64,000 bases of DNA from Chloroflexota bacterium. Its GTDB lineage: Bacteria > Chloroflexota > Anaerolineae > Promineifilales > Promineifilaceae. A model generated the notes under the pieces. That model was not told where the DNA came from and made no database searches. It was given only the letters and a program-made list of their open reading frames with translations. The DNA is taken from contig JABFFZ010000007.1 of the NCBI GenBank assembly GCA_013112725.1, positions 38,636 through 102,635 of the forward strand. The letters run 5' to 3'. Both the position numbers and the translations under genes were made by a program. Of the stretch, positions 42,380-51,471 are shown piece after piece (within the stretch, counting starts at the first letter, position 1; every line of letters starts with the position of its first letter).

Positions 42380-43743
42380 TGTCCAAAACAACGCCGTTGA
42401 TGCCCTCAGAACAGGCCGCCGCCCAACTGCCGAAAGCAGCCCGATTGCTATTAGGAGTTTTGGCGATTTCGGCCTTCTTGAGCGATGTCAAATTCATCCC
42501 TGGCATTCGCAACAACGTTGGCCCATTTGAACTCTTTGGTTTTCTCTTTATCGTGATGGTTCTCGTTCATTACTATCGGGACAACATCAAACTTTATTTT
42601 CATCCCCTCATCATTATCGTTGGTTGGTGGTTTATCCTGGCGTTTACCTCCCTGTTATGGCTGGTAGAGCCAGATAATCTACAACTGAGCCTGGTACAGG
42701 TGGTTGTTTTCCTTTTTCAATTTTTCTTCTTGCTGGTCATGTATAACGTATTGCTGAGAGAGCCAGATTTATTATTGCCTCTATTTCGTTGGTTTGCTGT
42801 GGGCGTTCTTTTTGTGGGCATTTGGGTGCTGATAGACCAGATCACCAGCGGTGGCAATCTGAACGCTGTCGGGCCGTTTCGTGGCCGTTCCCATATGGGC
42901 ATCTACATGTTTGGCGCTTTCTGGATTTTATTAATCTACACATTTTGGCCCGGTTTATCCCGCCGAGAGCGCTGGTTGATTTTCCCCTTGTTGGCTATGG
43001 TAGCATATACTATTGCCATTTCCTTACGTCAATCCGTCTATACAGCCTTTATTGTAGGGCTGGTTGGCTTAGTTGCCAGCTTGCTCATTTTGCGCGGAAG
43101 CGACCGGCTTAAAATTACAATACCTGCCTTATTCGTGAGTGGGATTTTAGCTTTGTTGTTTTTTTATGGTGGAGAGTCTTCATACTCTGTCAATCTATTC
43201 CGCCGCGAGTTAACAGGTCTCGATGCTCGCTTGTCACAGGCAACCGCTTCCCTTGATGATCCGGAGAATGTTAATAGCTTTGACTCTATCCAGCGTCGTG
43301 GCGCCATACAGTCGTTTATGGATCATCCGGTACGGGGTATAGGCTGGCAGGGATTTTATCGGTCAATCTATTCTGGCACTGGTAACGAACTGCACAGCAC
43401 CCCCTGGCGTCTTTTGGCTGAATTGGGATTATTGGGATTTATTCCCTACCTGATTTATCTATCAATCCTTTTATTAGGTTCGGTGAGGCTATTTTTGTTA
43501 GCCCGCCCCACACCGTACCAGTTACCGGCAATGATAATGATGGTGGCGTTCTTTAGTGTGACGGTCAGCCACTATTACAATCGCATGTTTACTGATCGAC
43601 CAAACTGGTTCCTACTCGTTGTCTTTTTGATATTTGAGGCTATCGTGAGGCACGAACGGCAAAAACAGACCGTTCCCCCTAAAAACATCCAGGACAGCAT
43701 TCCCCTTTATGACCCGCTTATCGCTACCCGCAACCGCCGTTAA
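42379..43743 (+). CDS. O-antigen ligase/polymerase (Wzy-like)
   Basis: A 454-residue protein with about 11-12 membrane helices and a large external loop near residues 270-330 containing RRGAIQSFMDHPVRGIGWQG, the conserved RxxxW/HPxxGxG pattern of WaaL/Wzy proteins. It would polymerise or ligate the repeating unit outside the membrane. It contains no ACGGCCGT and is AT-richer. A second WaaL/Wzy-like protein occurs at 53918, so polymerisation and ligation may be split between them. Confidence 0.8.
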   Translation: MSKTTPLMPSEQAAAQLPKAARLLLGVLAISAFLSDVKFIPGIRNNVGPFELFGFLFIVMVLVHYYRDNIKLYFHPLIIIVGWWFILAFTSLLWLVEPDNLQLSLVQVVVFLFQFFFLLVMYNVLLREPDLLLPLFRWFAVGVLFVGIWVLIDQITSGGNLNAVGPFRGRSHMGIYMFGAFWILLIYTFWPGLSRRERWLIFPLLAMVAYTIAISLRQSVYTAFIVGLVGLVASLLILRGSDRLKITIPALFVSGILALLFFYGGESSYSVNLFRRELTGLDARLSQATASLDDPENVNSFDSIQRRGAIQSFMDHPVRGIGWQGFYRSIYSGTGNELHSTPWRLLAELGLLGFIPYLIYLSILLLGSVRLFLLARPTPYQLPAMIMMVAFFSVTVSHYYNRMFTDRPNWFLLVVFLIFEAIVRHERQKQTVPPKNIQDSIPLYDPLIATRNRR

Positions 43744-44920
43744 AGTGGCCCATGTTTGCACTGTAGATATTTCGCTACGTTATCTGTTGTTGAATCAATT
43801 GAAAACAATGCAGGCGGCAGGATACCAGGTTTGGGGTATTTCTGCTCCTGGTGTTGAAGTAACCGTGTTGGAAAGTGCTGGCATTCCCCACCTGGCTGTT
43901 CCATTTACCCGATCTTCCAGCCTGACGCCGCTGGCTGATCTTCGTGCATTCTGGCACTTAGTACGCTTGTTTCGTCGGGAGCGGTTTACCATTGTTCATA
44001 CACATACGGCTAAACCAGACCTATATGCTACGATGGCTGCCCGGCTGGCTGGGATCCCCGTGGTGCTGACAACCTTACACGGGTTTTACTTTCATGACCT
44101 TATGCCTGATCATTGGCGGCGTTTTTTCATGACAATGGCCCAGATAGGTGGTTGGTTTGCTGATGTAGTGTTATCACAAAATCCGGAGGATATGACCACC
44201 AACGAGAAGGAGAGGGTATATCGGCCTTCTAAAATGAAGTTTCTGGGCAATGGTATTGATGTGACCCGGTTTGACCGGCAACAGTTGGATCATACTATTC
44301 TTCATGCCAGACGCCAGGAAATCGGTATACCGGCAAACGCGCCAGTGGTGGGATTTGTAGGACGCTTAGTGGCCGATAAGGGAATTTTGGAGCTGTTAGC
44401 CGCTGCCCAAATCATCCGGCAACGAGTGCCAGAAGTTCGTTTTTTGTTGGTTGGACCGGTAGATGATGCTAAGGTGGACGTTATTACGCCGACCATTGCC
44501 CGTGAATATGGCTTGGAAGATGCCTGTATTTTTACCGGGATGCGGCAGGACATGCCTGAGATGTTTGGGTTAATGGATATATGCGTGTTACCTTCCCATC
44601 GAGAAGCGTTTCCACGTTCGTTGATGGAAGCATCGGCAATGGGCGTACCCTGTGTAGCGACGGATGTAAGGGGTTGCCGCACAGTTGTGAGCCACAACCA
44701 AAACGGCCTCCTGGTTCACGTGGGTGATGTTCCGGCGTTGGCTGATGGCATTCTTTATCTGTTGCAAAATGAAGAGGAAGCCCGACGTATGGGTGGGGAA
44801 GGGCGGCGCATCGCACTGGAACGTTTTGACGAGCAAAAGGTATTTGCCACCGTTCTGGCCGAATATGCCCGCCTGTTAACAGAAAAAAGGCTGGCAGTTC
44901 CCGCATCACCCTCGGCTTAA
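43709..44920 (+). CDS. GT4-family glycosyltransferase (WcaL/RfaB-like)
   Basis: A 403-residue GT-B enzyme starting within the end of the Wzy-like gene (ATG 43709). Motifs are FTIVHTHTAKPDLYATMAAR, TLHGFYFHDLMPDHW, KFLGNGIDVTRF, VVGFVGRLVADKGILELLAA and the HREAFPRSLMEASAMGVPCV acceptor/donor site. The HGFYFH segment is typical of polyprenyl-linked N-acetylhexosamine transferases. AT-rich, without ACGGCCGT. Confidence 0.85.
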   Translation: MTRLSLPATAVKVAHVCTVDISLRYLLLNQLKTMQAAGYQVWGISAPGVEVTVLESAGIPHLAVPFTRSSSLTPLADLRAFWHLVRLFRRERFTIVHTHTAKPDLYATMAARLAGIPVVLTTLHGFYFHDLMPDHWRRFFMTMAQIGGWFADVVLSQNPEDMTTNEKERVYRPSKMKFLGNGIDVTRFDRQQLDHTILHARRQEIGIPANAPVVGFVGRLVADKGILELLAAAQIIRQRVPEVRFLLVGPVDDAKVDVITPTIAREYGLEDACIFTGMRQDMPEMFGLMDICVLPSHREAFPRSLMEASAMGVPCVATDVRGCRTVVSHNQNGLLVHVGDVPALADGILYLLQNEEEARRMGGEGRRIALERFDEQKVFATVLAEYARLLTEKRLAVPASPSA

Positions 44921-44926
44921 GAGCGA

Positions 44927-45631
44927 ATGATGACTGCACCAGAGTCGCGCATTGCCCAAAGTTTACACGGCCGTACCGCCACCATCCCTTGGCGGCAAAA
45001 ACGTGGGCAGCGCTGGCTGAAGCGACTGTTAGACCTGGCTGTGGCACTAGGGCTGCTGTTCCTGTTGTGGCCGGTGATGCTGGTCGTGGCGCTGCTGGTA
45101 CGGCTGACCAGCCCCGGCCCTATTCTGTTCAAACAGGCGCGTATTGGCTTAGACGGCCGTGCCTTTCAGATGGTCAAGTTTCGCAGTATGGAAGTGTTGC
45201 TGGCCGATGGGTCGGCCGGCGTCGGCGGTGAAGTGACAACGCGTGATGCCCGCCTGACGCCCATCGGTGGCCGGCTGCGCGCCTGGCGATTGGACGAGTT
45301 GCCCCAACTTTTGCAAGTCCTCTCTGGTCAGATGAGTCTGGTAGGGCCACGTCCCGACATCTGGCAAAATCTTGGCCAATACACCTCAGAGCAAATGCTC
45401 CGTTTTGCCATGCCCCCCGGCTGCACTGCCTGGACGTTCACTCGTGGTGCATTTGCCAACGATTGGGCCACCCGCCAAAACATCAACGTGGAGTACGTGC
45501 AGCAATGGTCACTTTGGCTGGACATGAAAATCCTGGTTGGCTCCTTATTTGTCTTGTTATCCCAAAAAGATGCCAACCCAGATACGGCCGTTGCCATCGC
45601 CCCCAAATCTACCAATGCCAATGACACCTGA
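44927..45631 (+). CDS. initiating sugar-phosphate transferase (WcaJ/PglC family)
   Basis: A 234-residue polyprenyl-phosphate sugar-1-phosphate transferase: basic KRLLDLAVALGLLFLLWPVM membrane segment, SPGPILFKQARIGLDGRAFQ, MVKFRSMEV (Arg/Ser), GRLRAWRLDELPQLLQVLSG and QMSLVGPRPD. It starts glycan assembly by placing the first sugar phosphate (often a bacillosamine or hexosamine type) on undecaprenyl phosphate. It lies directly before the amino-sugar genes, which fits a PglC-like use of an amino-sugar donor. Confidence 0.88.
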   Translation: MMTAPESRIAQSLHGRTATIPWRQKRGQRWLKRLLDLAVALGLLFLLWPVMLVVALLVRLTSPGPILFKQARIGLDGRAFQMVKFRSMEVLLADGSAGVGGEVTTRDARLTPIGGRLRAWRLDELPQLLQVLSGQMSLVGPRPDIWQNLGQYTSEQMLRFAMPPGCTAWTFTRGAFANDWATRQNINVEYVQQWSLWLDMKILVGSLFVLLSQKDANPDTAVAIAPKSTNANDT

Positions 45632-46172
45632 AACCCATCCGGGCATTTACGGTAAGAAAGTCCTACTGCGCCCGCTGACTCAGGCCGATTTGCCCATACT
45701 GCGCCGTTTTGTCAATGATCCGGAAGTGATGCGCACCTCTAACGTGTATTGGCCGGTTGACGATCTGCGCCAGGAAAACTGGTTTCAAAGCGTCAGCAAA
45801 GCTCATGATGCTGTCTGGTTTGGTATTGAAGCGACGGAATCGGGAGCATTGGCAGGCACATGTTGCCTGGTGGGCATTGATTGGGTCAGCCGTCTGGCGG
45901 AACTACGTATTCGTATTGGCGACCGACAGGCCTGGGGGCAGGGTCTGGGCACAGAGGCCACCCGGTTATTGCTGCAATATAGCTTCGCCGATTTGAACCT
46001 GGAACGCATTTGGCTGCGTGTCTATGCCTCCAACCAACGCGCCGTCCATCTGTATGAAAAGGTCGGCTTTCAGCATGAAGGACGACTGCGGCGGGCCGCC
46101 TATATTCATGGTGTGGCCGAGGATGTGTTGCTGATGGGTTTATTGCGTGAGGAGTGGCACACGGCCGTATGA
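45621..46172 (+). CDS. GNAT-family N-acetyltransferase (RimJ/RimL type)
   Basis: A 183-residue protein overlapping the previous gene; ATG 45621 or 45615 are both possible. VLLRPLTQADLPILRRFVND, ELRIRIGDRQAWGQGLGTEA (the acetyl-CoA Q/RxxGxG/A-like loop) and ERIWLRVYASNQRAVHLYEK followed by VGFQHEGRLR are standard GNAT motifs. In sugar clusters such enzymes acetylate the amino group of UDP-amino sugars (PseH-like). Whether this one acts on a sugar or a protein is open. Confidence 0.78.
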   Translation: MTPETHPGIYGKKVLLRPLTQADLPILRRFVNDPEVMRTSNVYWPVDDLRQENWFQSVSKAHDAVWFGIEATESGALAGTCCLVGIDWVSRLAELRIRIGDRQAWGQGLGTEATRLLLQYSFADLNLERIWLRVYASNQRAVHLYEKVGFQHEGRLRRAAYIHGVAEDVLLMGLLREEWHTAV

Positions 46173-46852
46173 CCACTCTTTCCATCCACCAACCCCAATA
46201 CCTGCCCTACCTGGGTTTCTTCCACAAAATTGCCCACAGTGACATTTTTGTGGCGCTGGACGATACCCAATTTCAAAAAAATGGCGTACAAAACCGCAAT
46301 AAAATTAAGACGGCTCAGGGATGGCAGTGGCTGACAGTGCCCATCCATCATCGTTTTGGGCAGCGAATTTGTGAAGTGCAGTTAGACGGCCGTACCCCCT
46401 GGCCGCGCAAACATGCCCACACCCTCCGCGCCAATTATGCCCGCGCCCCCTACTACGATCAGTATGCACCCACCTTGAATGATTTATTAGACGCCGAATA
46501 TGACAACTTGAGTCAGTTAAACATGGCGCTAACTCAGTGGGTCCTCTCTATTTTGGAAGTCAGGAAAACGCTATTGTGTGCATCGGCCCTGGATGTGGCC
46601 GGCGAACAAACAGCCCGGCTGGTCAACATCTGCCAGGCTGTGGGCGCGGATGGTTACCTCTCCGGGCCAGGCGGGCGGCAGTACATGGAACTGGAGCTAT
46701 TTACCGCAGCGGGGATTCAGGTACATTGGCAGCAGTTTGAGCCGCCTGTGTACCCGCAATGTTTTCCCCAAACCGACTTTGTTCCCAACCTGTCCGTGAT
46801 AGATGTTCTCTTTAATTGTGGCCCAGAAACGGCCCGCTTCTTGTCCATATGA
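46169..46852 (+). CDS. WbqC-family protein
   Basis: A 227-residue protein starting with LSIHQPQYLPYLGFFHKIAH, followed by IFVALDDTQFQKNGVQNRNK and WLTVPIHHRFG, the WbqC signature. WbqC proteins occur in O-antigen and amino-sugar clusters; they are thought to act in sugar modification, but the reaction is not settled. ATG overlaps the stop of the GNAT gene (ATGA), so the two are translated together. The C-terminus overlaps the start of the PIG-L gene. Confidence 0.82.
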   Translation: MTTLSIHQPQYLPYLGFFHKIAHSDIFVALDDTQFQKNGVQNRNKIKTAQGWQWLTVPIHHRFGQRICEVQLDGRTPWPRKHAHTLRANYARAPYYDQYAPTLNDLLDAEYDNLSQLNMALTQWVLSILEVRKTLLCASALDVAGEQTARLVNICQAVGADGYLSGPGGRQYMELELFTAAGIQVHWQQFEPPVYPQCFPQTDFVPNLSVIDVLFNCGPETARFLSI

Positions 46853-47517
46853 CCCGAATTCTTGTAATTGCCACCCATCCTGATGATGAGGTGTTGGGCT
46901 GTGGTGGGGTGATGGCCCGGCACGTTGCCATGGGAGATCATGTCTCACTTTTGGTTGTTACCCGCGCAATTGCCGAATTATTTCCTCCCCCCTTGGTCGA
47001 GCAAACGCGCCGCGAATTAAGGCAAGCCAACGCCTTGTTGGGCACCAGCGACATCCATTTTCTAGATTTTCCAGCCCCTAAGCTAGACAGTGTGCCTGGA
47101 CATGAATTGGCAGACGCCATAGGGAGGATCATTAGAACAATTCAACCCGCACAAGTATATTTGCCACATGGGGGAGACATTCACGCCGATCACCGGGCTG
47201 TATACATGGCCACTCTAGTAGCTGCCCGGCCTATATTTGGTTGCCCTGTACGCAAGCTGCTCTGTTATGAAACGTTATCAGAAACAGAATGGTCTCCACC
47301 GGTGGCGAGTGAAGTTTTCATACCTACTATATTTGTAGATATATCTGCCTACTTGCCGCAAAAACTGGCCGCAATGACTTGTTACCAGAGTCAGTTGCAA
47401 TCACCACCACACCCGCGTTCCTTGCCAGCAATTGAGGCTTTAGCCCGGTTCCGAGGCGCTACCGTTAGCCTGGAGGCAGCCGAAGCTTTTATGCTGGTAC
47501 GTGAAATTGTTGATTAA
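46849..47517 (+). CDS. PIG-L/LmbE-family deacetylase
   Basis: A 222-residue metal-dependent deacetylase with THPDDEVLGCGG (His10, Asp12/13) and YLPHGGDIHADHRAVYMATL (HxDH metal site). PIG-L enzymes remove the N-acetyl group from GlcNAc-type sugars or similar amines. Deacetylation followed by the adjacent N-formyltransferase would exchange acyl groups on a hexosamine. ATGA overlap with WbqC. Confidence 0.85.
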   Translation: MTRILVIATHPDDEVLGCGGVMARHVAMGDHVSLLVVTRAIAELFPPPLVEQTRRELRQANALLGTSDIHFLDFPAPKLDSVPGHELADAIGRIIRTIQPAQVYLPHGGDIHADHRAVYMATLVAARPIFGCPVRKLLCYETLSETEWSPPVASEVFIPTIFVDISAYLPQKLAAMTCYQSQLQSPPHPRSLPAIEALARFRGATVSLEAAEAFMLVREIVD

Positions 47518-47545
47518 TCTTTGCAAGCCGTTTGTGACATAAATT

Positions 47546-48331
47546 ATGGCAGATACATTTCCCCGAATTGCTTTTGCTGGCGACCGAGACATCGCTTTAT
47601 GGGTATTAGAATATCTCTTGAGTAAAGATGTCCAGCCTTTGGCTTTGCTAGTTTCAGACCCACCAAAAGCGTCTCATGCTCAGGATTTGAAGCAGATGTG
47701 TTCGTTTTTGCCATCAAACAAAGTATTGACAGGAAAAATGTTTCGGGAGCAAGAAGGGATTGAACTGTTATCGCGCTTAAATCTCGATTTCATTGTTGGC
47801 ATCCATTTCCCTTATATTTTTCCTCAAGAAATCTTATCTCTGCCTCGTTATGGAGTTCTCAATCTGCACCCGGCGTACTTACCCTATAATCGCGGTTGGC
47901 ATACCCCCAGCTGGGCTTTGCTAGAACAAACACCCGTTGGGGCCACATTACATTTTATGGCTGTTGGTGTAGATACAGGTGACATCATCCATCAAAAACA
48001 ACTACCCGTTTCACCGGGGGATACGGCCCACACGCTGTACCAGAAACTCAAGCAGTTGGAACTGGAAGTTTTTCAAGAAGCGTGGCCGCATATCGCTAAT
48101 CAGCATTACACGCGGTTTCCCCAAGACCCTCGCGCAGGAACCACCCATAAACGTCAGGAGCTTTTTTTGCCAGACATTCAATGTATTCAACTAGACGAAC
48201 GGGTAACAGCCGATAACCTTATTCGCCGCTTACGTGCCCTCACCACTAACGAATGGGCCGAAGCAGCCTATTATGAAGTGGACGGCAAACGATACCGTAT
48301 TCAAGTGGTCATTCAAGAAGATACGACCTGA
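47546..48331 (+). CDS. sugar N-formyltransferase-like protein
   Basis: A 261-residue formyl_trans-family enzyme with the catalytic segment VLNLHPAYLPYNRG (Asn, His, about 107-120), GWHTPSWALLEQTPVGATLH and the Asp in AVGVDTGDIIHQKQLPV. It uses N10-formyltetrahydrofolate; homologues in glycan clusters (VioF, FdtF, ArnA-type) formylate 4-amino sugars. The methionyl-tRNA formyltransferase C-terminal domain is absent. AT-rich, with no ACGGCCGT. The adjacent aminotransferase and dehydratase supply a plausible 4-amino-4,6-dideoxy substrate. Confidence 0.82.
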   Translation: MADTFPRIAFAGDRDIALWVLEYLLSKDVQPLALLVSDPPKASHAQDLKQMCSFLPSNKVLTGKMFREQEGIELLSRLNLDFIVGIHFPYIFPQEILSLPRYGVLNLHPAYLPYNRGWHTPSWALLEQTPVGATLHFMAVGVDTGDIIHQKQLPVSPGDTAHTLYQKLKQLELEVFQEAWPHIANQHYTRFPQDPRAGTTHKRQELFLPDIQCIQLDERVTADNLIRRLRALTTNEWAEAAYYEVDGKRYRIQVVIQEDTT

Positions 48332-48336
48332 CACAC

Positions 48337-49491
48337 ATGACAACTAAGCGCGTCTACCTATCCCCACCCCATATGTCCGGGCACGAGCAAGCCTATATTC
48401 AAGAGGCATTTGCCACCAACTGGGTGGCTCCCCTCGGCCCCAACGTGGACGCCTTTGAGCAGGAATTTTGTGAAATTGTCGGCGCATCACACGCCGTCGC
48501 CCTCAGTTCCGGCACGGCCGCGCTGCACCTGGCGCTGCTGCATCTGGGCATTGGCCCCGGCGACGAAGTGCTGGTCTCCACCCTCACCTTCAGCGCCAGC
48601 GTCAACCCCATCCTTTACCAGCACGGCCGTCCCACCTTCATTGACAGCGAAACCGACTCCTGGAATATGAACCCGGCGCTGCTGGCCGAGACCCTGCACC
48701 TACGGGCACAGCAGGGCACACTGCCCAAAGCCGTCATCCTCGTCCACCTCTACGGTCAGAGCGCGGACATTGACCCCATCCTGGCGGCCTGCCAGGAGTA
48801 TGATGTGCCCCTGATTGAGGATGCGGCCGAAGCCCTCGGCGCTACCTACAAAGGCAAAACGCCGGGCACATACGGCCGTGCCGGTATCTTCTCCTTCAAC
48901 GGCAACAAAATCATCACCACCTCCGGCGGTGGTATGTTGGTTTCTGACGATGAGGCGCTCATCAGCCACGCGCGTAAGCTGGCGACCCAGGCGCGGGACG
49001 CCGCCCCTCATTACCAGCACACCGAAATCGGCTACAACTACCGGATGAGCAACATCCTGGCCGGGATTGGGCGCGGGCAGTTGCAAGTTTTAGAGGATAG
49101 GGTACAGGCGCGGCGGGCCAATTTTGCCTTTTACCGTGAGGAACTCAGCGATTTGCCGGGCATCACCTTTATGCCGGAAGCCCCCTGGGGGCGACACTCA
49201 CGCTGGCTCACCGTCATCACCATAGACCCGGCACAGTATGGCGCCGACCGGGAAACAGTACGGCTGGCGCTGGAAGCGGAAAACATCGAAGCCCGCCCCG
49301 TCTGGAAGCCGATGCACATGCAGCCCATTTTTGCCGGATATGATTCGGTCGGCGGCGCGGTGGCCGAGAGCTTTTTTGCCAACGGCCTTTGCCTGCCCTC
49401 CGGCTCCAATCTCCATCCCACTGACCGGGCACGGGTAGTGGAGATTGTGCGGCGCTGTAACGCGAATATTCACCATGAAGTTTGGAGGTGA
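48337..49491 (+). CDS. DegT/DnrJ/EryC1-family sugar aminotransferase (PglE-like)
   Basis: A 384-residue PLP enzyme: HMSGHEQAYIQEAFATNWVA at the N-terminus, HAVALSSGTAALHLALLHLG, PLIEDAAEALGATYKG and GIFSFNGNKIITTSGGG with the PLP-binding Lys191. It transfers an amino group to C4 (PglE-type) of a UDP-4-keto-6-deoxy sugar. The next gene encodes the 4,6-dehydratase that makes this keto sugar. The pair resembles the first steps of UDP-bacillosamine synthesis. Confidence 0.87.
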   Translation: MTTKRVYLSPPHMSGHEQAYIQEAFATNWVAPLGPNVDAFEQEFCEIVGASHAVALSSGTAALHLALLHLGIGPGDEVLVSTLTFSASVNPILYQHGRPTFIDSETDSWNMNPALLAETLHLRAQQGTLPKAVILVHLYGQSADIDPILAACQEYDVPLIEDAAEALGATYKGKTPGTYGRAGIFSFNGNKIITTSGGGMLVSDDEALISHARKLATQARDAAPHYQHTEIGYNYRMSNILAGIGRGQLQVLEDRVQARRANFAFYREELSDLPGITFMPEAPWGRHSRWLTVITIDPAQYGADRETVRLALEAENIEARPVWKPMHMQPIFAGYDSVGGAVAESFFANGLCLPSGSNLHPTDRARVVEIVRRCNANIHHEVWR

Positions 49492-49494
49492 CTG

Positions 49495-51423
49495 TTGATT
49501 AACCGAATCCGTAACCGCCACTTTTTCCTTTTGGACGTGGCGCTGTTGTGGCTGGCAGTATATGCCAGTTTTGTGCTGCGTCTGGAGAGAGTACATCTGG
49601 GTGCGTTCTGGCCCGCTTTTATTTTGTTTGGTTGTGCGGCTGTGTTTGCCACCACCTTTTCCTTTTACCACCTGGGTGTTTATGCCCGCTACTGGCGCTA
49701 CGCTTCTGTGGATGAACTGGTGCTGCTGACGGTATCCGTCGGTATTGCCACCGCAGCCGCCTCTCTTTTCTGTTTTGTGGCCCTTTACCTGCTGCCGCCG
49801 GACTGGACATTGCCCCGTTCCATTCCGGCCATCTTTTTTATGCTGGCGCTGGGAGCTACGGCCGTGCCCCGCTTCGCCGTGCGTTCTTATGTTCGTTACC
49901 AATATCGCCTGCACCGGTTTCCCCCCGGCAAAAACGTTCTCATCGCCGGCGCCGGTGACGCTGGCGCCATGATTGCCCGCGAAATGCAGCGCAACCCACA
50001 CCTGGGCATGATCCCCGTTGGTTTTGTGGATGATGACCCGGCCAAGCAGGGTATTCGCATTCAGGGCGTCAAAGTCATGGGGCAGCGCGAGGCCCTTCCC
50101 GAACTCGTCTCCCGGTTGGATATTCGCCAGGTGATTATTGCCATGCCCACCGCCCCCGGCAAAACCATTCGCCAGTTTGTGGAAATTTGCGAAGAAGCGC
50201 GCGTCCAGACGAAAACCATGCCCGGCATTTATGAACTGCTGGATGGGGCCGTGCGCGTCAACCAACTGCGTGATGTGGATATTGAAGATCTGCTGCGGCG
50301 AGAACCGGTACAGACGGATATTACGGCCGTGACCACCTTCCTGCGTGGCAAACGAGTCCTGGTCACAGGGGGAGGCGGCTCCATTGGCAGTGAACTATGC
50401 CGCCAGATTTGCCGCACCGAGCCATCTCAACTCATTTTCATGGGGCACGGTGAGAACTCTGTCTTCGATATGCACAATGAACTTCAACAGCGGTACGGCC
50501 GTACCGTATCCATCGTGCCCATTATTGCCGACACCCGTTCTCCTGAACGGTTGAAGGCCGTTTTTCAGCAATACCGGCCCCAAATTGTCTTCCATGCCGC
50601 CGCCCACAAACATGTGCCCCTGATGGAACAAAATCCGGCCGAGGCCATTACCAATAACGTCATCGGCACACGCAATCTATTGCAGGTCGCTTTGGAAACA
50701 GACGTCAGACGCTTCGTCATGATTTCCACCGACAAGGCGGTCAACCCCACCAGTATCATGGGCGCCAGCAAACGAGCGGCGGAACTGCTCGTCCACCAGG
50801 CGGCGGAACGGAGTGGACGGCCGTATGTTGCCGTCCGTTTTGGCAATGTGCTCGGCAGTCGCGGCAGTGTTGTCCTTACTTTCAAGAACCAGATTGCCAG
50901 CGGCGGCCCCATTACCATCACCCACCCGGAAATGACCCGCTTTTTTATGACCATTCCCGAAGCGGTGCAGTTGGTGTTGCAGGCGGCCGTTCTGGGCACA
51001 GGTGGCGAACTGTTCATGCTGGACATGGGCGACCCGGTCAAAATCATAGACCTGGCGCGTGATCTGGTGGAATTGTCTGGCCTCAAACTGGGGCAAGATA
51101 TTGATATTGTGGTCACAGGTACCCGGCCAGGGGAAAAACTGTATGAGGAGCTTTTTGTGGTCGGCGAAAACTATACCCGCACCCGGCACGAGAAGATATT
51201 TGTGGCCGAGAACGCCAGCCGTTTTGTGCCCCCTGATCTGGACGATATGATCCACGTTCTGGAAACGGCCGCGCACCAAAATGATGACACGGCCATCATA
51301 CGCGGCCTGAAGTCCCTTATTCCCGAATATACCCCACTCACCGCAGAAACGGCCGTGCCCCCCCTCACCCCGATCTCCCCCTCCCGCCCCGAACAAGCCC
51401 GCCCCGCCCCTGTTATCCCGTAA
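49495..51423 (+). CDS. UDP-N-acetylglucosamine 4,6-dehydratase (PglF/CapD/WbpM family)
   Basis: A 642-residue membrane-anchored protein starting at TTG 49495 after GGAGGTG. Four N-terminal helices (about 8-120), a first Rossmann domain (GKNVLIAGAGDAGAMIAREM) and a second catalytic SDR domain near 291 (RVLVTGGGGSIGSELCRQIC, AAAHKHVPLMEQNPAEAI, MISTDKAVNPTSIMGASKR) match WbpM/PglF. It makes the UDP-4-keto-6-deoxy sugar for the adjacent aminotransferase. The proline-rich C-terminal tail (PPLTPISPSRPEQARPAPV) is unlikely to be catalytic. Confidence 0.9.
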   Translation: MINRIRNRHFFLLDVALLWLAVYASFVLRLERVHLGAFWPAFILFGCAAVFATTFSFYHLGVYARYWRYASVDELVLLTVSVGIATAAASLFCFVALYLLPPDWTLPRSIPAIFFMLALGATAVPRFAVRSYVRYQYRLHRFPPGKNVLIAGAGDAGAMIAREMQRNPHLGMIPVGFVDDDPAKQGIRIQGVKVMGQREALPELVSRLDIRQVIIAMPTAPGKTIRQFVEICEEARVQTKTMPGIYELLDGAVRVNQLRDVDIEDLLRREPVQTDITAVTTFLRGKRVLVTGGGGSIGSELCRQICRTEPSQLIFMGHGENSVFDMHNELQQRYGRTVSIVPIIADTRSPERLKAVFQQYRPQIVFHAAAHKHVPLMEQNPAEAITNNVIGTRNLLQVALETDVRRFVMISTDKAVNPTSIMGASKRAAELLVHQAAERSGRPYVAVRFGNVLGSRGSVVLTFKNQIASGGPITITHPEMTRFFMTIPEAVQLVLQAAVLGTGGELFMLDMGDPVKIIDLARDLVELSGLKLGQDIDIVVTGTRPGEKLYEELFVVGENYTRTRHEKIFVAENASRFVPPDLDDMIHVLETAAHQNDDTAIIRGLKSLIPEYTPLTAETAVPPLTPISPSRPEQARPAPVIP

Positions 51424-51471
51424 TCAGTAACCCGTGAGCCGTTGCCCGTAAAAGAAGGTGGTTCACGCCAT

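Noticed and set aside
49198..50265. A 355-residue minus-strand reading opposite the aminotransferase and 4,6-dehydratase genes
   Set aside because: Antisense shadow caused by high GC; no motif or start signal supports it.
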